The notes beneath the pieces were generated by a model. That model had not been told where the DNA came from, did not search any database, and worked only from the letters and a program-made list of their open reading frames with translations. This document shows positions 15,893 through 24,158 of a stretch of 64,000 bases of DNA, one piece after another. Position 1 is the first letter of the stretch; the number at the start of each line of letters is the position of its first letter. Position numbers and translations under genes: made by a program. This stretch comes from Verrucomicrobiia bacterium (GTDB lineage: Bacteria > Verrucomicrobiota > Verrucomicrobiia > Verrucomicrobiales > Akkermansiaceae), in the NCBI GenBank assembly GCA_030432565.1, contig JAUIGV010000004.1:186001-250000 (forward strand), given 5' to 3'.

Positions 15893-17896
15893 ATGATGCC
15901 CAGACTCGTCTTCCTCCTCATTGTCCTTATCACGCCTCTTCTTTCATCAGAAAGGCCCAACATTGTGGTCATCATGGTCGATGATCTCGGCTTCTCGGAC
16001 ATCGGTTGTTATGGCGGTGAAATTGAAACACCCAATCTTGATCGTCTCGCAGCCAACGGGCTCCGTTTCTCCCAATTCTACAATACCGCCAAGTGCCATT
16101 CTTCGCGTGTCTCCCTGCTAACCGGACAATACTGCATCGCAGCGGGAGACGTCGCCCTCACCCATGCCGTGACCTCGGCCGAAGTCCTTCGTGACGCCGG
16201 TTACTTCACCGCCATGACGGGCAAGTGGCATCTCAAAAAAGAACCCACCGACTTCGGTTTCCAACGCTATTGGGGCCACCTGAGCGGAGCCTGTAATTTC
16301 TTCAAAGGCGACTCCACTTTCCGCCTCAACGGGGAACGCTGGGAGGTTCCAAAATCCAACTTCTACACCACCGTCGCCAACGTTGATTTCGCGATCAGGT
16401 TTCTCGAGGAATCAAGAAAGACAACGGATCCTTTCTACCTCTACCTCGCCTTCAATGCTCCCCACGCTCCGCTCCATGCCCTCCCTGAAGACTACGCCAA
16501 ATACAAGGGCCGCTATGATACCGGCTGGGACAAGATTCGTGACACCCGCATCGGCAAACAGAAGAAGCTGGGAATTCTCCCCAACGATCTCAAACCCAGC
16601 CCACGCCCACCTCACGTCCGCGCGTGGGATAAGATTGTGCCGTGGCAGCAGGAGTACGAGATCAATCGAATGGTAACGCTTGCTGCCATGATTGACCGGG
16701 TTGATCAGGAGATTGGTCGTCTCATCAAGGACCTCAAAAAGAACAAGCAACTCGACAACACCCTCATCCTTTTCGTCTCCGACAACGGAGCCTGCCCTTA
16801 CGATCGCCGAAAGCCGCTTCTCAACGTCGAACCGACCGATGGCGAAACATTCCTGGCCGATTCCACCGGCTGGGCGTGGGCCCGCAACTCGCCATTCCGC
16901 TACTACAAGCAAAACCAGTTCGAAGGCGGCATCAGCAGCCCCGGCATCGTTCATTGGCCAGCCGGACTCAAAGGCAAAGCAGGCACAATCTCTCACACTC
17001 CGGTTCACCTCATCGATGTTCTTCCAACTCTGGCCGAGGTTGCCCAAGCCAAAATCCCGGCAACTCATCCGAACCGGGAACTCCGTCCTGTTTCAGGGAC
17101 ATCGATTGCTCCGATCTTTGAATCCAAACCGATCACCCGCGAAGCCCCTCTTCACTTTCAGTTCGCCAGGGATTTCGCTCTCCGTGAGGGCGACTGGAAA
17201 GCCGTCAGCTTCAAGGGAGAAGAGTGGGAACTCTACAACATCTCAACTGATCGCAGCGAGCTGATAAACCTCGCGGAGAACGATCCCGACCGCCTAAAAA
17301 ACATGGTCGAAAAGTGGAAGCAGATGTCTCGGGACGTTCTTCATTCTCCCAACCTTGCAAATCCAAAAATCACCCCGGCTCAATCACCTCGAAAGAATCG
17401 TGAATGGACCGTCTTCTCGGATTCGATGAAGCCTCCACCATCCGTTCCGGTTCGACGCTCTCGTAACAACAAAAAGAACGCTCCTCTCGGAATTCGCGCC
17501 CGTAAGAATACCACTCTCGTCCGGGAAGAAAACGCTCTTATGCTAACCTTCACCGGCGATGATCCGGGGATCGCCTTTGACCTGCGAAATGCGGGTCAGC
17601 TCCCTTCAGGCCCCTACCATCTCACCTTTGATCTTATCACTGATTTGGAAGGAACCGGCGAAGTTTACTACACCACTGATGGCGCAACGATTCTCCCAAA
17701 AGGTTCCCGACTTACCTTCCCGGTAAAATCTTCTCCAACACCCCAAGACCTTGTCATTCAAATCGAGACCCAAAAAAAGCTCCACCAGCTTCGTCTCGAT
17801 GTCGCCCAAGGACCCGGAAAAGCGACGGTCCGGAATCTCAAACTTCTGGGAAACGACAAAGAGGTTCTCGTGGACTGGACCACCGCGAAGGATTGA
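15893..17896 (+). CDS. Secreted sulfatase with C-terminal beta-sandwich extension
   Basis: 667 residues. The signal peptide is MMPRLVFLLIVLITPLLSS, followed at once by RPNIVVIMVDDLGFSDIGCYGG (metal-ligand Asp pair). The active site is CHSSR (residues 68-72); the Cys would be converted to formylglycine by an anaerobic or FGE-type system, and Ser replaces the usual Pro/Ala. Further landmarks are TGKWHLKKEP, FVSDNGACPYD and PVHLIDVLPTLAEVA. About 110 C-terminal residues form an extra beta domain probably used for binding. The substrate is unknown. It follows the DUF1501 remnant by 10 nt. Confidence 0.9.
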   Translation: MMPRLVFLLIVLITPLLSSERPNIVVIMVDDLGFSDIGCYGGEIETPNLDRLAANGLRFSQFYNTAKCHSSRVSLLTGQYCIAAGDVALTHAVTSAEVLRDAGYFTAMTGKWHLKKEPTDFGFQRYWGHLSGACNFFKGDSTFRLNGERWEVPKSNFYTTVANVDFAIRFLEESRKTTDPFYLYLAFNAPHAPLHALPEDYAKYKGRYDTGWDKIRDTRIGKQKKLGILPNDLKPSPRPPHVRAWDKIVPWQQEYEINRMVTLAAMIDRVDQEIGRLIKDLKKNKQLDNTLILFVSDNGACPYDRRKPLLNVEPTDGETFLADSTGWAWARNSPFRYYKQNQFEGGISSPGIVHWPAGLKGKAGTISHTPVHLIDVLPTLAEVAQAKIPATHPNRELRPVSGTSIAPIFESKPITREAPLHFQFARDFALREGDWKAVSFKGEEWELYNISTDRSELINLAENDPDRLKNMVEKWKQMSRDVLHSPNLANPKITPAQSPRKNREWTVFSDSMKPPPSVPVRRSRNNKKNAPLGIRARKNTTLVREENALMLTFTGDDPGIAFDLRNAGQLPSGPYHLTFDLITDLEGTGEVYYTTDGATILPKGSRLTFPVKSSPTPQDLVIQIETQKKLHQLRLDVAQGPGKATVRNLKLLGNDKEVLVDWTTAKD

Positions 17897-17908
17897 CCCC
17901 ATGCAAGC

Positions 17909-19444
17909 TTAGTATTTGAAGGCCACAGCCTCGCGGTCATTCCGTACCAGCAGGATTCGCCCCGCCAGCGCGGGATGGTTCCAGGTCCGGTGATCCAGTG
18001 CATCGAATTCGCTCACCACTTCTTCAGCTTCCGGATTCAGTGAAACAACCGAAATCCCTCCTTGCTCGCTCTGCACAATCATGTGCCCGCCGACTCCAAG
18101 AATCTGACCGTGTCCGTAGTTCCCTCCGCGCCAAGCGGCTTTTCCGTCCTCCAGATTCAAGCACGTTAAACGCCCGTCATTAAGCCCGTAGAGATAGCCG
18201 TCTCTGATAACCATGTCCGCAAATTTAGACTTTAGCTTGAGACTATGCCAAAGTTCCCCTGCTTCGAATTGCTCACCGCTCTTTTTGATCTCGATCCGAT
18301 GAGTCCCATAGCCATACCCGGCGCTCGTCACAACAGTATCGCCGACGATCAATGGCGAGGCACAGTTGCTCTGTGGATTTCCAATCGGGAACGACCACAG
18401 TTCACTTCCTGATTCGATATCGAAGCCAGCCACCGCCTTTTGCTGGACCGAAACAATCTGTCGTTTGCCAACCAAGCTTGCAACCACGGGTGAAGCATAG
18501 GACGACGGATAGTCGCCCGAACGCCAAACCAACTCACCCGATTCTTCAGCAAATGCCGCGAGGTTTTCCTTCGCTTCGCCGCCCAAAGTGACGATCACCT
18601 TGCCGTCGACAACCAAAGGGCTGCAACTTTTGGCCCACTTGGGGACACTCTGGTCCGCCTCTTTGAGAACATCCTTGCCCCAAATCAAATTTCCAGTTCG
18701 CGCATCCAAGCAATTCAAGATTCCTGTTGCCCCCAAGGAATAGACTTTTCCATTCGCCACCGTCGGGGTCGAGCGCGGTCCGTTTCCACCCATCGACTCC
18801 TCAAACCTCACCTCTTCGGCATGAGTCCACACCGCATTTCCAGTTTGAAGCTCATAACAAGTCGTCGTCTCTGAAGATCCCCGCTGATCCATGGTGTAGG
18901 CGAATTGACCGGCCACCGCGAAGGCCGACCATCCCTCGCCCATTTCAATTCGCCACAGTTCCTTCGGCCTTTGTGTCTCCCAACCGTCAGGAAGAAGTTC
19001 GCCCGTCACCCGGTTATTCATATTCTCTCCCAGAAGACGGGGAAAGTAGGCTGGTCCGGCCGTTTCGATCGCTTCTCCCTCTTTCGCCATCTTGCCGGTT
19101 AACTCAGGCATTTCGGTTGCTGACTCCTTTGACCAACGCCACGACAACTGGGGGAAGAAGCTCCCGGTGTGGCCATCGATCTTCACAAGGGCCGCAGGCA
19201 AGATCATCAAGCCGGTTCCAAGCAGGCGTTGACTCCATCTTAGTCGACTGAAGAAAATCAACCAGATCAGCGCCACTCCCATTGCAGCCACCGCCAGGAG
19301 CAAATCCACTGCACCTCCCCAACCTTGCTCCGTCAAATATGGGATGTTTTTCAGAACGAGCCATACCACAATCACAACGACTTGCGCGATCCCAAGCAAA
19401 CGCCATCTGGGATTCTTCTTTGAGGAAGGGACATCAGGATTCAC
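17909..19444 (-). CDS. Membrane-anchored PQQ-like beta-propeller repeat protein
   Basis: 511 residues from a GTG start. The N-terminus has three hydrophobic segments (IAQVVVIVVWLVLKNI, AVDLLLAVAAMGVALIWLIFF, LGTGLMILPAALV). From residue 150 there are BamB/PQQ-type blades: ELWRIEMGEGWSAFAVAG, GNLIWGKDVLK, GELVWRSGDYPSSYASPVV, GSELWSFPIGNPQSNCASPL and GKAAWRGGNYGHGQILG. It lacks an obvious heme or the PQQ-dehydrogenase Trp-docking set, so enzymatic activity is uncertain; scaffolding or sugar sensing at the membrane is possible. It converges on the sulfatase gene with a 12-nt gap. Confidence 0.82.
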   Translation of the reverse strand: MNPDVPSSKKNPRWRLLGIAQVVVIVVWLVLKNIPYLTEQGWGGAVDLLLAVAAMGVALIWLIFFSRLRWSQRLLGTGLMILPAALVKIDGHTGSFFPQLSWRWSKESATEMPELTGKMAKEGEAIETAGPAYFPRLLGENMNNRVTGELLPDGWETQRPKELWRIEMGEGWSAFAVAGQFAYTMDQRGSSETTTCYELQTGNAVWTHAEEVRFEESMGGNGPRSTPTVANGKVYSLGATGILNCLDARTGNLIWGKDVLKEADQSVPKWAKSCSPLVVDGKVIVTLGGEAKENLAAFAEESGELVWRSGDYPSSYASPVVASLVGKRQIVSVQQKAVAGFDIESGSELWSFPIGNPQSNCASPLIVGDTVVTSAGYGYGTHRIEIKKSGEQFEAGELWHSLKLKSKFADMVIRDGYLYGLNDGRLTCLNLEDGKAAWRGGNYGHGQILGVGGHMIVQSEQGGISVVSLNPEAEEVVSEFDALDHRTWNHPALAGRILLVRNDREAVAFKY

Positions 19445-19744
19445 GGCCTTAAACTATCCCGGTTTCCTCATCTCTCAAGCCCCTCCTCGCTTACAAATTT
19501 GCGAACCGTGCACCTTTCCTGCAAATTCCCTGTGTCCCTGCGCACTGCCCCGACCTTCCGGGCGAACGACTCCATGAGGGCCCGGATTTGTTCATCACTT
19601 CATTATGTTATTTTTTTTAGGGAAGCGCACTCACATCTCTCGAGTTAAGATTCGTTGGATTGGCGACGGACGGACCACCCACAAACACTAAAAAGCGACC
19701 CGTCCGCCGCTTCACCTATCAGGTGGCGCACACAAGAACCCCTT
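19445..19744. other. Non-coding interval
   Basis: 300 bp between two minus-strand genes. It contains a T-rich run near 19606-19618 but no clear hairpin, and no reading frame that I can support. It probably carries the promoter of the propeller gene. Confidence 0.4.
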
Positions 19745-20287
19745 CTATTTTTGATTCTCCCAGTCGGGCCGCGTGATGGCTCGCACCACGCTATCACTGG
19801 GCACGCCAAAACGAATGGCCTCACATCTCAGTAATCCTTCCTTCTTAAGGCCTGCCTTCTCCTGAACGCGCCCCGAGGCCAGGTTCTGCGGAAGGTGCTT
19901 GGCCGCGATGCGAACCAGGCCGAGATCTTCAAAACCATAGTTGATCACCGCTTTGAGAGCCTCGGTGCAATAACCCTTACCCCAGAATGGCGGTCCAACC
20001 CAGTAGCCAACCTCCGCCCTGAGTTCGTCATCGTCGATCGAAAGCTCGATCACTCCGACAAGCTCCTCTTCCTCACGCAGGATGATGGCAAATGGACCAC
20101 CCGGTAATCGGGAGGTCAGACACCCTTCAATCCAATTGATTGCCGCATTTTCAGGATAGGGATGTGGAATCAACAGAGTCATCTCTGCAACCCGAAGGTC
20201 TCCAGCGTATTTCTGAATTGGGGGAGCGTCTTTACGCTCCAAGGGACGCAGTCGCAGGCGCCCGGTTTCAAGGATCTTTGCTTTCAT
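19745..20287 (-). CDS. GNAT acetyltransferase (RimJ/RimL-like)
   Basis: 180 residues from the ATG giving MKAKILETGRLRLRPLERKDAPPIQKYAGD, the standard N-terminus of the ribosomal-protein alanine acetyltransferase-like GNAT group; an upstream ATG at 20350 adds 21 non-conserved residues. Landmarks are VGVIELSIDDDELRAEVGYWVGPPFWGKGYCTEALKAVINYGFE (the G-K-G-Y acetyl-CoA pyrophosphate loop) and the C-terminal VQEKAGLKKEGLLR. The acceptor could be a protein N-terminus, small amine or antibiotic; sequence alone does not decide. Confidence 0.88.
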   Translation of the reverse strand: MKAKILETGRLRLRPLERKDAPPIQKYAGDLRVAEMTLLIPHPYPENAAINWIEGCLTSRLPGGPFAIILREEEELVGVIELSIDDDELRAEVGYWVGPPFWGKGYCTEALKAVINYGFEDLGLVRIAAKHLPQNLASGRVQEKAGLKKEGLLRCEAIRFGVPSDSVVRAITRPDWENQK

Positions 20288-20350
20288 AATTTTGATTGAA
20301 ATGTGGTGCCCGGGGAGAGAACGCTCCAGCTTTTCTAAGAGCTTCCTCAT

Positions 20351-20782
20351 TTACCGATTTCCGAAGGAGCAAACAGGGCACCTCTTGGCGTGAGCGGAAC
20401 GACGGCGTCCGAACTCACACTGAACCAGGTCGAAGAAAACGTCTGCCATTGGGTTACCCGGGCATTTGGGGGAACCAATGGTATTTGCAACCACACTGCG
20501 ACCTTCACAGAGTCGAATACGATCTCATACACCAAGACTCCCGTCTCAAAAATGGTCGCGCGTCAGCGGTTCGGACCCTGTTCGCCTTGTTGGAAGCCAA
20601 TTCCATCGCTTGCAATGCGAACCCGCGAAAAGTTCTTGGCGGAAAACAGCCCCCCTGGCACCCAATACCCACCCTGGTGTTCAAGACCAGTTGCCGGCCA
20701 TTTACGAAACCTTCCCTGGAAATGATTGCGGAGCTGTAAAGACTTGCATGCGAATCCACTTGTCTGGCCAGCTTTTCCAAAC
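20351..20782. other. Non-coding stretch left of the tRNAs, with tRNA-like fragments
   Basis: No convincing reading frame on either strand. On the minus strand, 20735-20672 reads like a broken tRNA: an anticodon-loop-like TTCGTAA segment, then a 5-bp stem CTGGT...ACCAG around a 7-nt loop. Similar isolated T-arm-like motifs occur near 20625 and 20410. None folds into a full cloverleaf by eye. Confidence 0.3.
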
Positions 20783-20869
20783 TGGTGGGTGTGGCAGGAT
20801 TTGCACCTGCTCAGCCCGAAGGCTTCGGTTTTACAAACCGACCCGACTCTCTCGCTTCGGCGCACACCC
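20783..20869 (-). tRNA. tRNA-Tyr(GTA), atypical
   Basis: On the minus strand the cloverleaf is: acceptor GGGTGTG/CACACCC (7 bp), discriminator A and encoded CCA; D stem CCGA/TCGG; anticodon stem TCGGT/ACCGA with loop TTGTAAA (anticodon GTA); a long variable arm AGCC-TTCG-GGCT as expected for class II tRNA-Tyr; T stem GCAGG/CCTGC with loop TGCAAAT. Odd points: base 8 is C instead of U, the D loop lacks the GG pair, and the T loop has G where U55 is expected. These are the bases that normally lock the D and T loops together. Confidence 0.8.
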
Positions 20870-20875
20870 GGAAAT

Positions 20876-20950
20876 TGGTAGCGGGAGCGGGAATTGAACC
20901 CGCGAGGAATGGCTTATGAGGCCACTCTGAGAACCAACACTCTTCCCGGC
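20876..20950 (-). tRNA. tRNA with CAT anticodon (Met or lysidine-Ile), atypical
   Basis: Anticodon stem GTGGC/GCCAT with loop CTCATAA (anticodon CAT), T stem GCGGG/CCCGC with loop TTCAATT, D loop with GG, and encoded CCA. The acceptor strand GCCGGGA pairs with TCCCGCT except for a C-C clash at the second pair and a terminal G-U. Only one base separates acceptor and D stem. The three G-C pairs of initiator tRNA are absent, so it is elongator Met or Ile2 type. It lies 6 nt upstream of the tRNA-Tyr on the same strand. Confidence 0.7.
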
Positions 20951-21813
20951 ATAAAATGGAAAAGGGCTGAGAAGGACACCCTTATTCGTCTGAGCATGCT
21001 CCGGATTATCGCGGGTTTGCACACCCACCTTCCCGGATCTTCCACGACACAGGACACACGGGGTCCACACGTCGTTCTCCGACATGACTGCCTTTTTTTG
21101 GAAGTGGCGATTCTTCCATCCGGTCAGATCACTCAATGTTCCGCCTACCGTCGACCCTCACGGGCCGCAAAGAGGGGCTACCTCACCGTGCGACTTTCCA
21201 TCAACCTTTTGAAGACCTTGCGAGCCTCCGCAGGCCCCGATTTCCGCCAGAGCGGATCAGGGATTAAGCCATTTTCATCTGACCGTGGACGCGTCTTTGC
21301 GATTTCTATTAGCGTGGAAGGCTAAGGCATTTCCTCTCGTACTTTGCTGATTCCCCTGATTCAGGACGTGCGCGTCCGGTGGGTTCATCATCTTTTGAAT
21401 GACAAAATGCCACACACCCTATGTCCCATCTGCGGCTGGCAGATTGAACGGTCTTCGCGAAGCAGGCCGGGGACCAGGGAGCCACCGGCCGTTTCCACTG
21501 GACTACCCGGAAGCACTTGGCCGCAAAGCCTCACACCTCCGGACTCCCCTTCGCTCTCAACTGTCGATGTTTGCATAGGGACTCTGCGGACTGCTAATCC
21601 CGCCTTTCATTTGAGCATTTGCCATCCACGAAAGAAGCGTCCCCCACCTTCCAGCATCGCTCCATCAGACTGTCGATCCGATGAAGCCATTGGAGCCGGG
21701 ATTGCCTGGGTATTCTCCAGCTCGGATTGAGCCGAAGCGGACAGACAGGGTGCTGTCCCTTTACGTGCCTTTCGACACGCCCATCTTACGACGCCAGGCC
21801 GCCGTTGGATTTT

Positions 21814-21864
21814 CCTCCAAACAGGAAGGCGCATTTAGAGAATAGGCGCCCTCTTGTTTGGAGG
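21814..21864. repeat. Strong 19-bp hairpin
   Basis: The arms 21814-21832 (CCTCCAAACAGGAAGGCGC) and 21846-21864 (GCGCCCTCTTGTTTGGAGG) pair along 19 positions with two G-U or mismatch sites and a 13-nt loop. A second hairpin overlaps and follows it (GGGG-ACCTG at 21863-21872 with CAGGT-CCCC at 21883-21891). No T-run follows, so these are not ordinary terminators. Confidence 0.6.
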
Positions 21865-22148
21865 GGAACCTGCATCAAAACACAGGTCCCCTTCCGTTAA
21901 CCAATTTTTAGGAACGGGCACCGTTATCGCTTTCGTGTGAAAGCCATAGCCGCGGGATTTCTCGACGGACGTTTCGATGTTTCGGGCACATCTCTTGGGG
22001 GAAGCCACTTGGGACACCTGATACAGCGGGAGCTGAATAGATATCATTTTACATCCAGACAAAACTCCACCTTGACCAAAAGAGATGAACTATTATTATT
22101 CGCATTACGTTACGGGCGAATGCCAGTCATTCAATTGCTCGTGCTTCG

Positions 22149-22180
22149 GAATCGTCGTCAGTGGCTGCTGACGGCGATTC
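22149..22180. repeat. 13-bp hairpin
   Basis: GAATCGTCGTCAG at 22149-22161 pairs with CTGACGGCGATTC at 22168-22180 with a single wobble/mismatch and a 6-nt loop. It sits at the right end of the gene-less block. Confidence 0.55.
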
Positions 22181-22279
22181 TTCGTTCAGGCTATGTTAAA
22201 AAATTCTCTTACTTGGATTCAGTTGTATTGGGTTTGGTTGGTTTGAATTGAAAATTATTTTCGAGAAATATCGGATCAC

Positions 22280-22312
22280 AAAAAAGCCCTGCTCCATTTC
22301 TGGCAGCAGGGC
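22280..22312 (-). terminator. Rho-independent terminator
   Basis: On the minus strand an 8-bp G/C-rich stem (GCCCTGCT at the 5' side, AGCAGGGC at the 3' side) is followed directly by six U. It ends the transcript coming from the sulfatase gene at 22658-24040. Confidence 0.8.
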
Positions 22313-22339
22313 GTAAATTCCTGAAATCCTTTGATTCCT

Positions 22340-22588
22340 TTAGAATAAGTCCCTGCTGGACGGTTGATAATTCGGAGACGGCTGGAGGTCTTCGACCCGC
22401 ATCATCTTTTCCTCGATGACGGAAAAACAACCGTCTTCGATATAGCCAAGCGCGTCGCTCCCCGATGTGGGCGGCATCCCTCCGGACCACAAAGTGGCTC
22501 GGAGTGATTGGCGATTTGGACTGATTGAAAACATGGAAGTGATTGGTTGCTGGGGCGGGAAGCTAGAGATCGGCCGCGACAAGGTCAA
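22340..22588 (-). CDS. Small ORF or gene remnant before the terminator
   Basis: Up to 82 codons. The C-terminal part (DALGYIEDGCFSVIEEKMMR, then VEDLQPSPNYQPSSRDLF) looks protein-like, while the first 37 residues look like translated non-coding DNA; an internal ATG at 22477 would give 45 residues. It lies between the sulfatase stop and the terminator on the same strand, so it is probably transcribed. I do not recognise it, and a C-terminal remnant of a lost gene is as likely as a real small protein. Confidence 0.25.
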   Translation of the reverse strand: MTLSRPISSFPPQQPITSMFSISPNRQSLRATLWSGGMPPTSGSDALGYIEDGCFSVIEEKMMRVEDLQPSPNYQPSSRDLF

Positions 22589-22657
22589 CCTAAAAAGATA
22601 TCAATTTTCACAAAACTTTTTCATCAACAAATCGCGATACGTCATCAGGATCAATTC

Positions 22658-24040
22658 TCACTTCAAAGGGGTGTGCGATCGGGTCATTAATTCCTCCAAC
22701 TCCTTCACCAACTCGGGCTTCTTTGAAGCAAGGTCAATCTTCTCTCCGACATCGGTGCTTAGATCGTAAAGCTCAATCGGCAGGAACTCCTGTCCCTTGT
22801 TTCCTTTGGAGCGCTGAACCCCTTTCCAGTTTCCTTTCCGGATCGCCCTGGCAGTGTAGGATTTCGCGCGGCCTTGAATGAACTCAAAGTAGAGATAGGG
22901 GTGCTTCTTCTGCCCCTCTTCTCCGAACAAGGTTGGCAACATGGATATCCCATCGCACTGCTCCGGCACCTCCGCGCCGATCAACGCGGCCATCGTCGGA
23001 AGAATATCCCAATGTGCGCTAATCAAATCAGTCGTCGATCCCGCGTCAATCTTCCCCGGCCACCATGCCAACATTGGGGCATGAATCCCGCCCTCATAAA
23101 GGTCCCGCTTAATCCCGCGATAAGGCCCGTTGGAGTCCCAAAAAGCCGGATCGTGCCCGCCCTCCTTGTGCGCGCCGTTGTCACTCGAGAACATCACGAT
23201 GGTATTCCCAGCCACTCCCTTCTCCCTGAGAAGCTCAAGGAGCTCTCCGACCTGGTTATCCAGATTCTCCATCATTGCGGCAAAGCCCGCAACCGGGTTC
23301 ACCACATTCGGGGTTTTCTCACCGGGGCCTGCTCCATATTTGCCAATCCTCTTGTCGAACTGAGGATAGACCTTGCGCCACTTTTCGTGCAGCTCCTTTG
23401 GAGCGTGCATGGCGGCATGAGGGATGGCAGTTGGAATATAGCAGAAGAAGGGCTTCTTCGACGCGATGCTTTCCTCCACGAACTTAAACGCATCCGCCAT
23501 GATGAGATCGTGGACAAAGGTTCCCTCTTTTAGCGGGACTTCGCGGCCATCTCGTACGAGACACGTCGGATAATAGGTATGAGCAATGGTCTGGCTTTTC
23601 CAGCCACTGAAGTGATCAAAACCATGCCTCATGGGATTTGAAGCATCGTCACGGCTGGTCGTTCCAAGTCCCCACTTCCCAAAAGCGCCAGTGGCATATC
23701 CGGCGTTCTTGAACATTCGGGGCATCGTCGTCATCTTGGGATCAAGAGCCCAATTGTTCTCCGCCCCATTCCCGCGGCAGTGCACTTCGCCCGGTTGGTT
23801 CCCGGTCATCAAAACCGCCCGTGTAGGCGAACAAACCGTATTCCCGGAGTAGTGGTTTCGGAAAAGCATCCCTTCCTTCGCCAGGCGATCAAGATTGGGG
23901 GTCTTCAACTTTTTCTGCCCATAGCAACCGAGATCGCCGATCCCCAGATCGTCCGCCAGGATGTAAATCACGTTGGGGCTGTGCGCGCCATAGAGGCACC
24001 CCGAAAACAACATCAACATGAGGAAAAGTGGTAAACGCAT
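22658..24040 (-). CDS. Secreted arylsulfatase
   Basis: 460 residues from the ATG giving the signal MRLPLFLMLMLFSGCLYG, where FSGC could act as a lipobox. Typical type I sulfatase layout: SPNVIYILADDLGIGDLGCYG, active site CSPTR (residues 70-74, formylglycine precursor; Thr replaces the more common Ser), GAFGKWGLG, FSSDNGAHKEGGHD, then HWDILPTMAALIG and a C-terminal region ending TRSHTPLK. At 460 residues it is close to the arylsulfatase A/GALNS-like norm. It is divergent from the truncated cytochrome gene on its right. Confidence 0.9.
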   Translation of the reverse strand: MRLPLFLMLMLFSGCLYGAHSPNVIYILADDLGIGDLGCYGQKKLKTPNLDRLAKEGMLFRNHYSGNTVCSPTRAVLMTGNQPGEVHCRGNGAENNWALDPKMTTMPRMFKNAGYATGAFGKWGLGTTSRDDASNPMRHGFDHFSGWKSQTIAHTYYPTCLVRDGREVPLKEGTFVHDLIMADAFKFVEESIASKKPFFCYIPTAIPHAAMHAPKELHEKWRKVYPQFDKRIGKYGAGPGEKTPNVVNPVAGFAAMMENLDNQVGELLELLREKGVAGNTIVMFSSDNGAHKEGGHDPAFWDSNGPYRGIKRDLYEGGIHAPMLAWWPGKIDAGSTTDLISAHWDILPTMAALIGAEVPEQCDGISMLPTLFGEEGQKKHPYLYFEFIQGRAKSYTARAIRKGNWKGVQRSKGNKGQEFLPIELYDLSTDVGEKIDLASKKPELVKELEELMTRSHTPLK

Positions 24041-24158
24041 CCGAATAGAACGCGCGATTTCCCCCGTCACGTCCAACAAAAAACGACCCTTCGAAAAATT
24101 GAAACATTTGTTTCATTCGTCACCGTATTTAACTGGCCATATTCTCCTTGGCTACTCG

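Larger units (their letters stand above)
20951..22279. other. 1.3-kb gene-less, hairpin-rich region
   Basis: No reading frame here has plausible protein composition on either strand. Instead there are many inverted repeats: GAGCATGCTC at about 20991, GGACG-TGCG-CGTCC near 21365, CTTCGCGAAG near 21454, and the two strong hairpins listed separately. The interval is too long for an ordinary promoter region. A large structured RNA transcribed from the minus strand into the two tRNAs, or a decayed phage or tRNA-array segment, are the main options. Confidence 0.35.

Noticed and set aside
20390-21730. Open frames of 100-147 codons around the tRNAs
   Set aside because: They run through the tRNA genes or hairpins and have no consistent composition or homology I can recognise.
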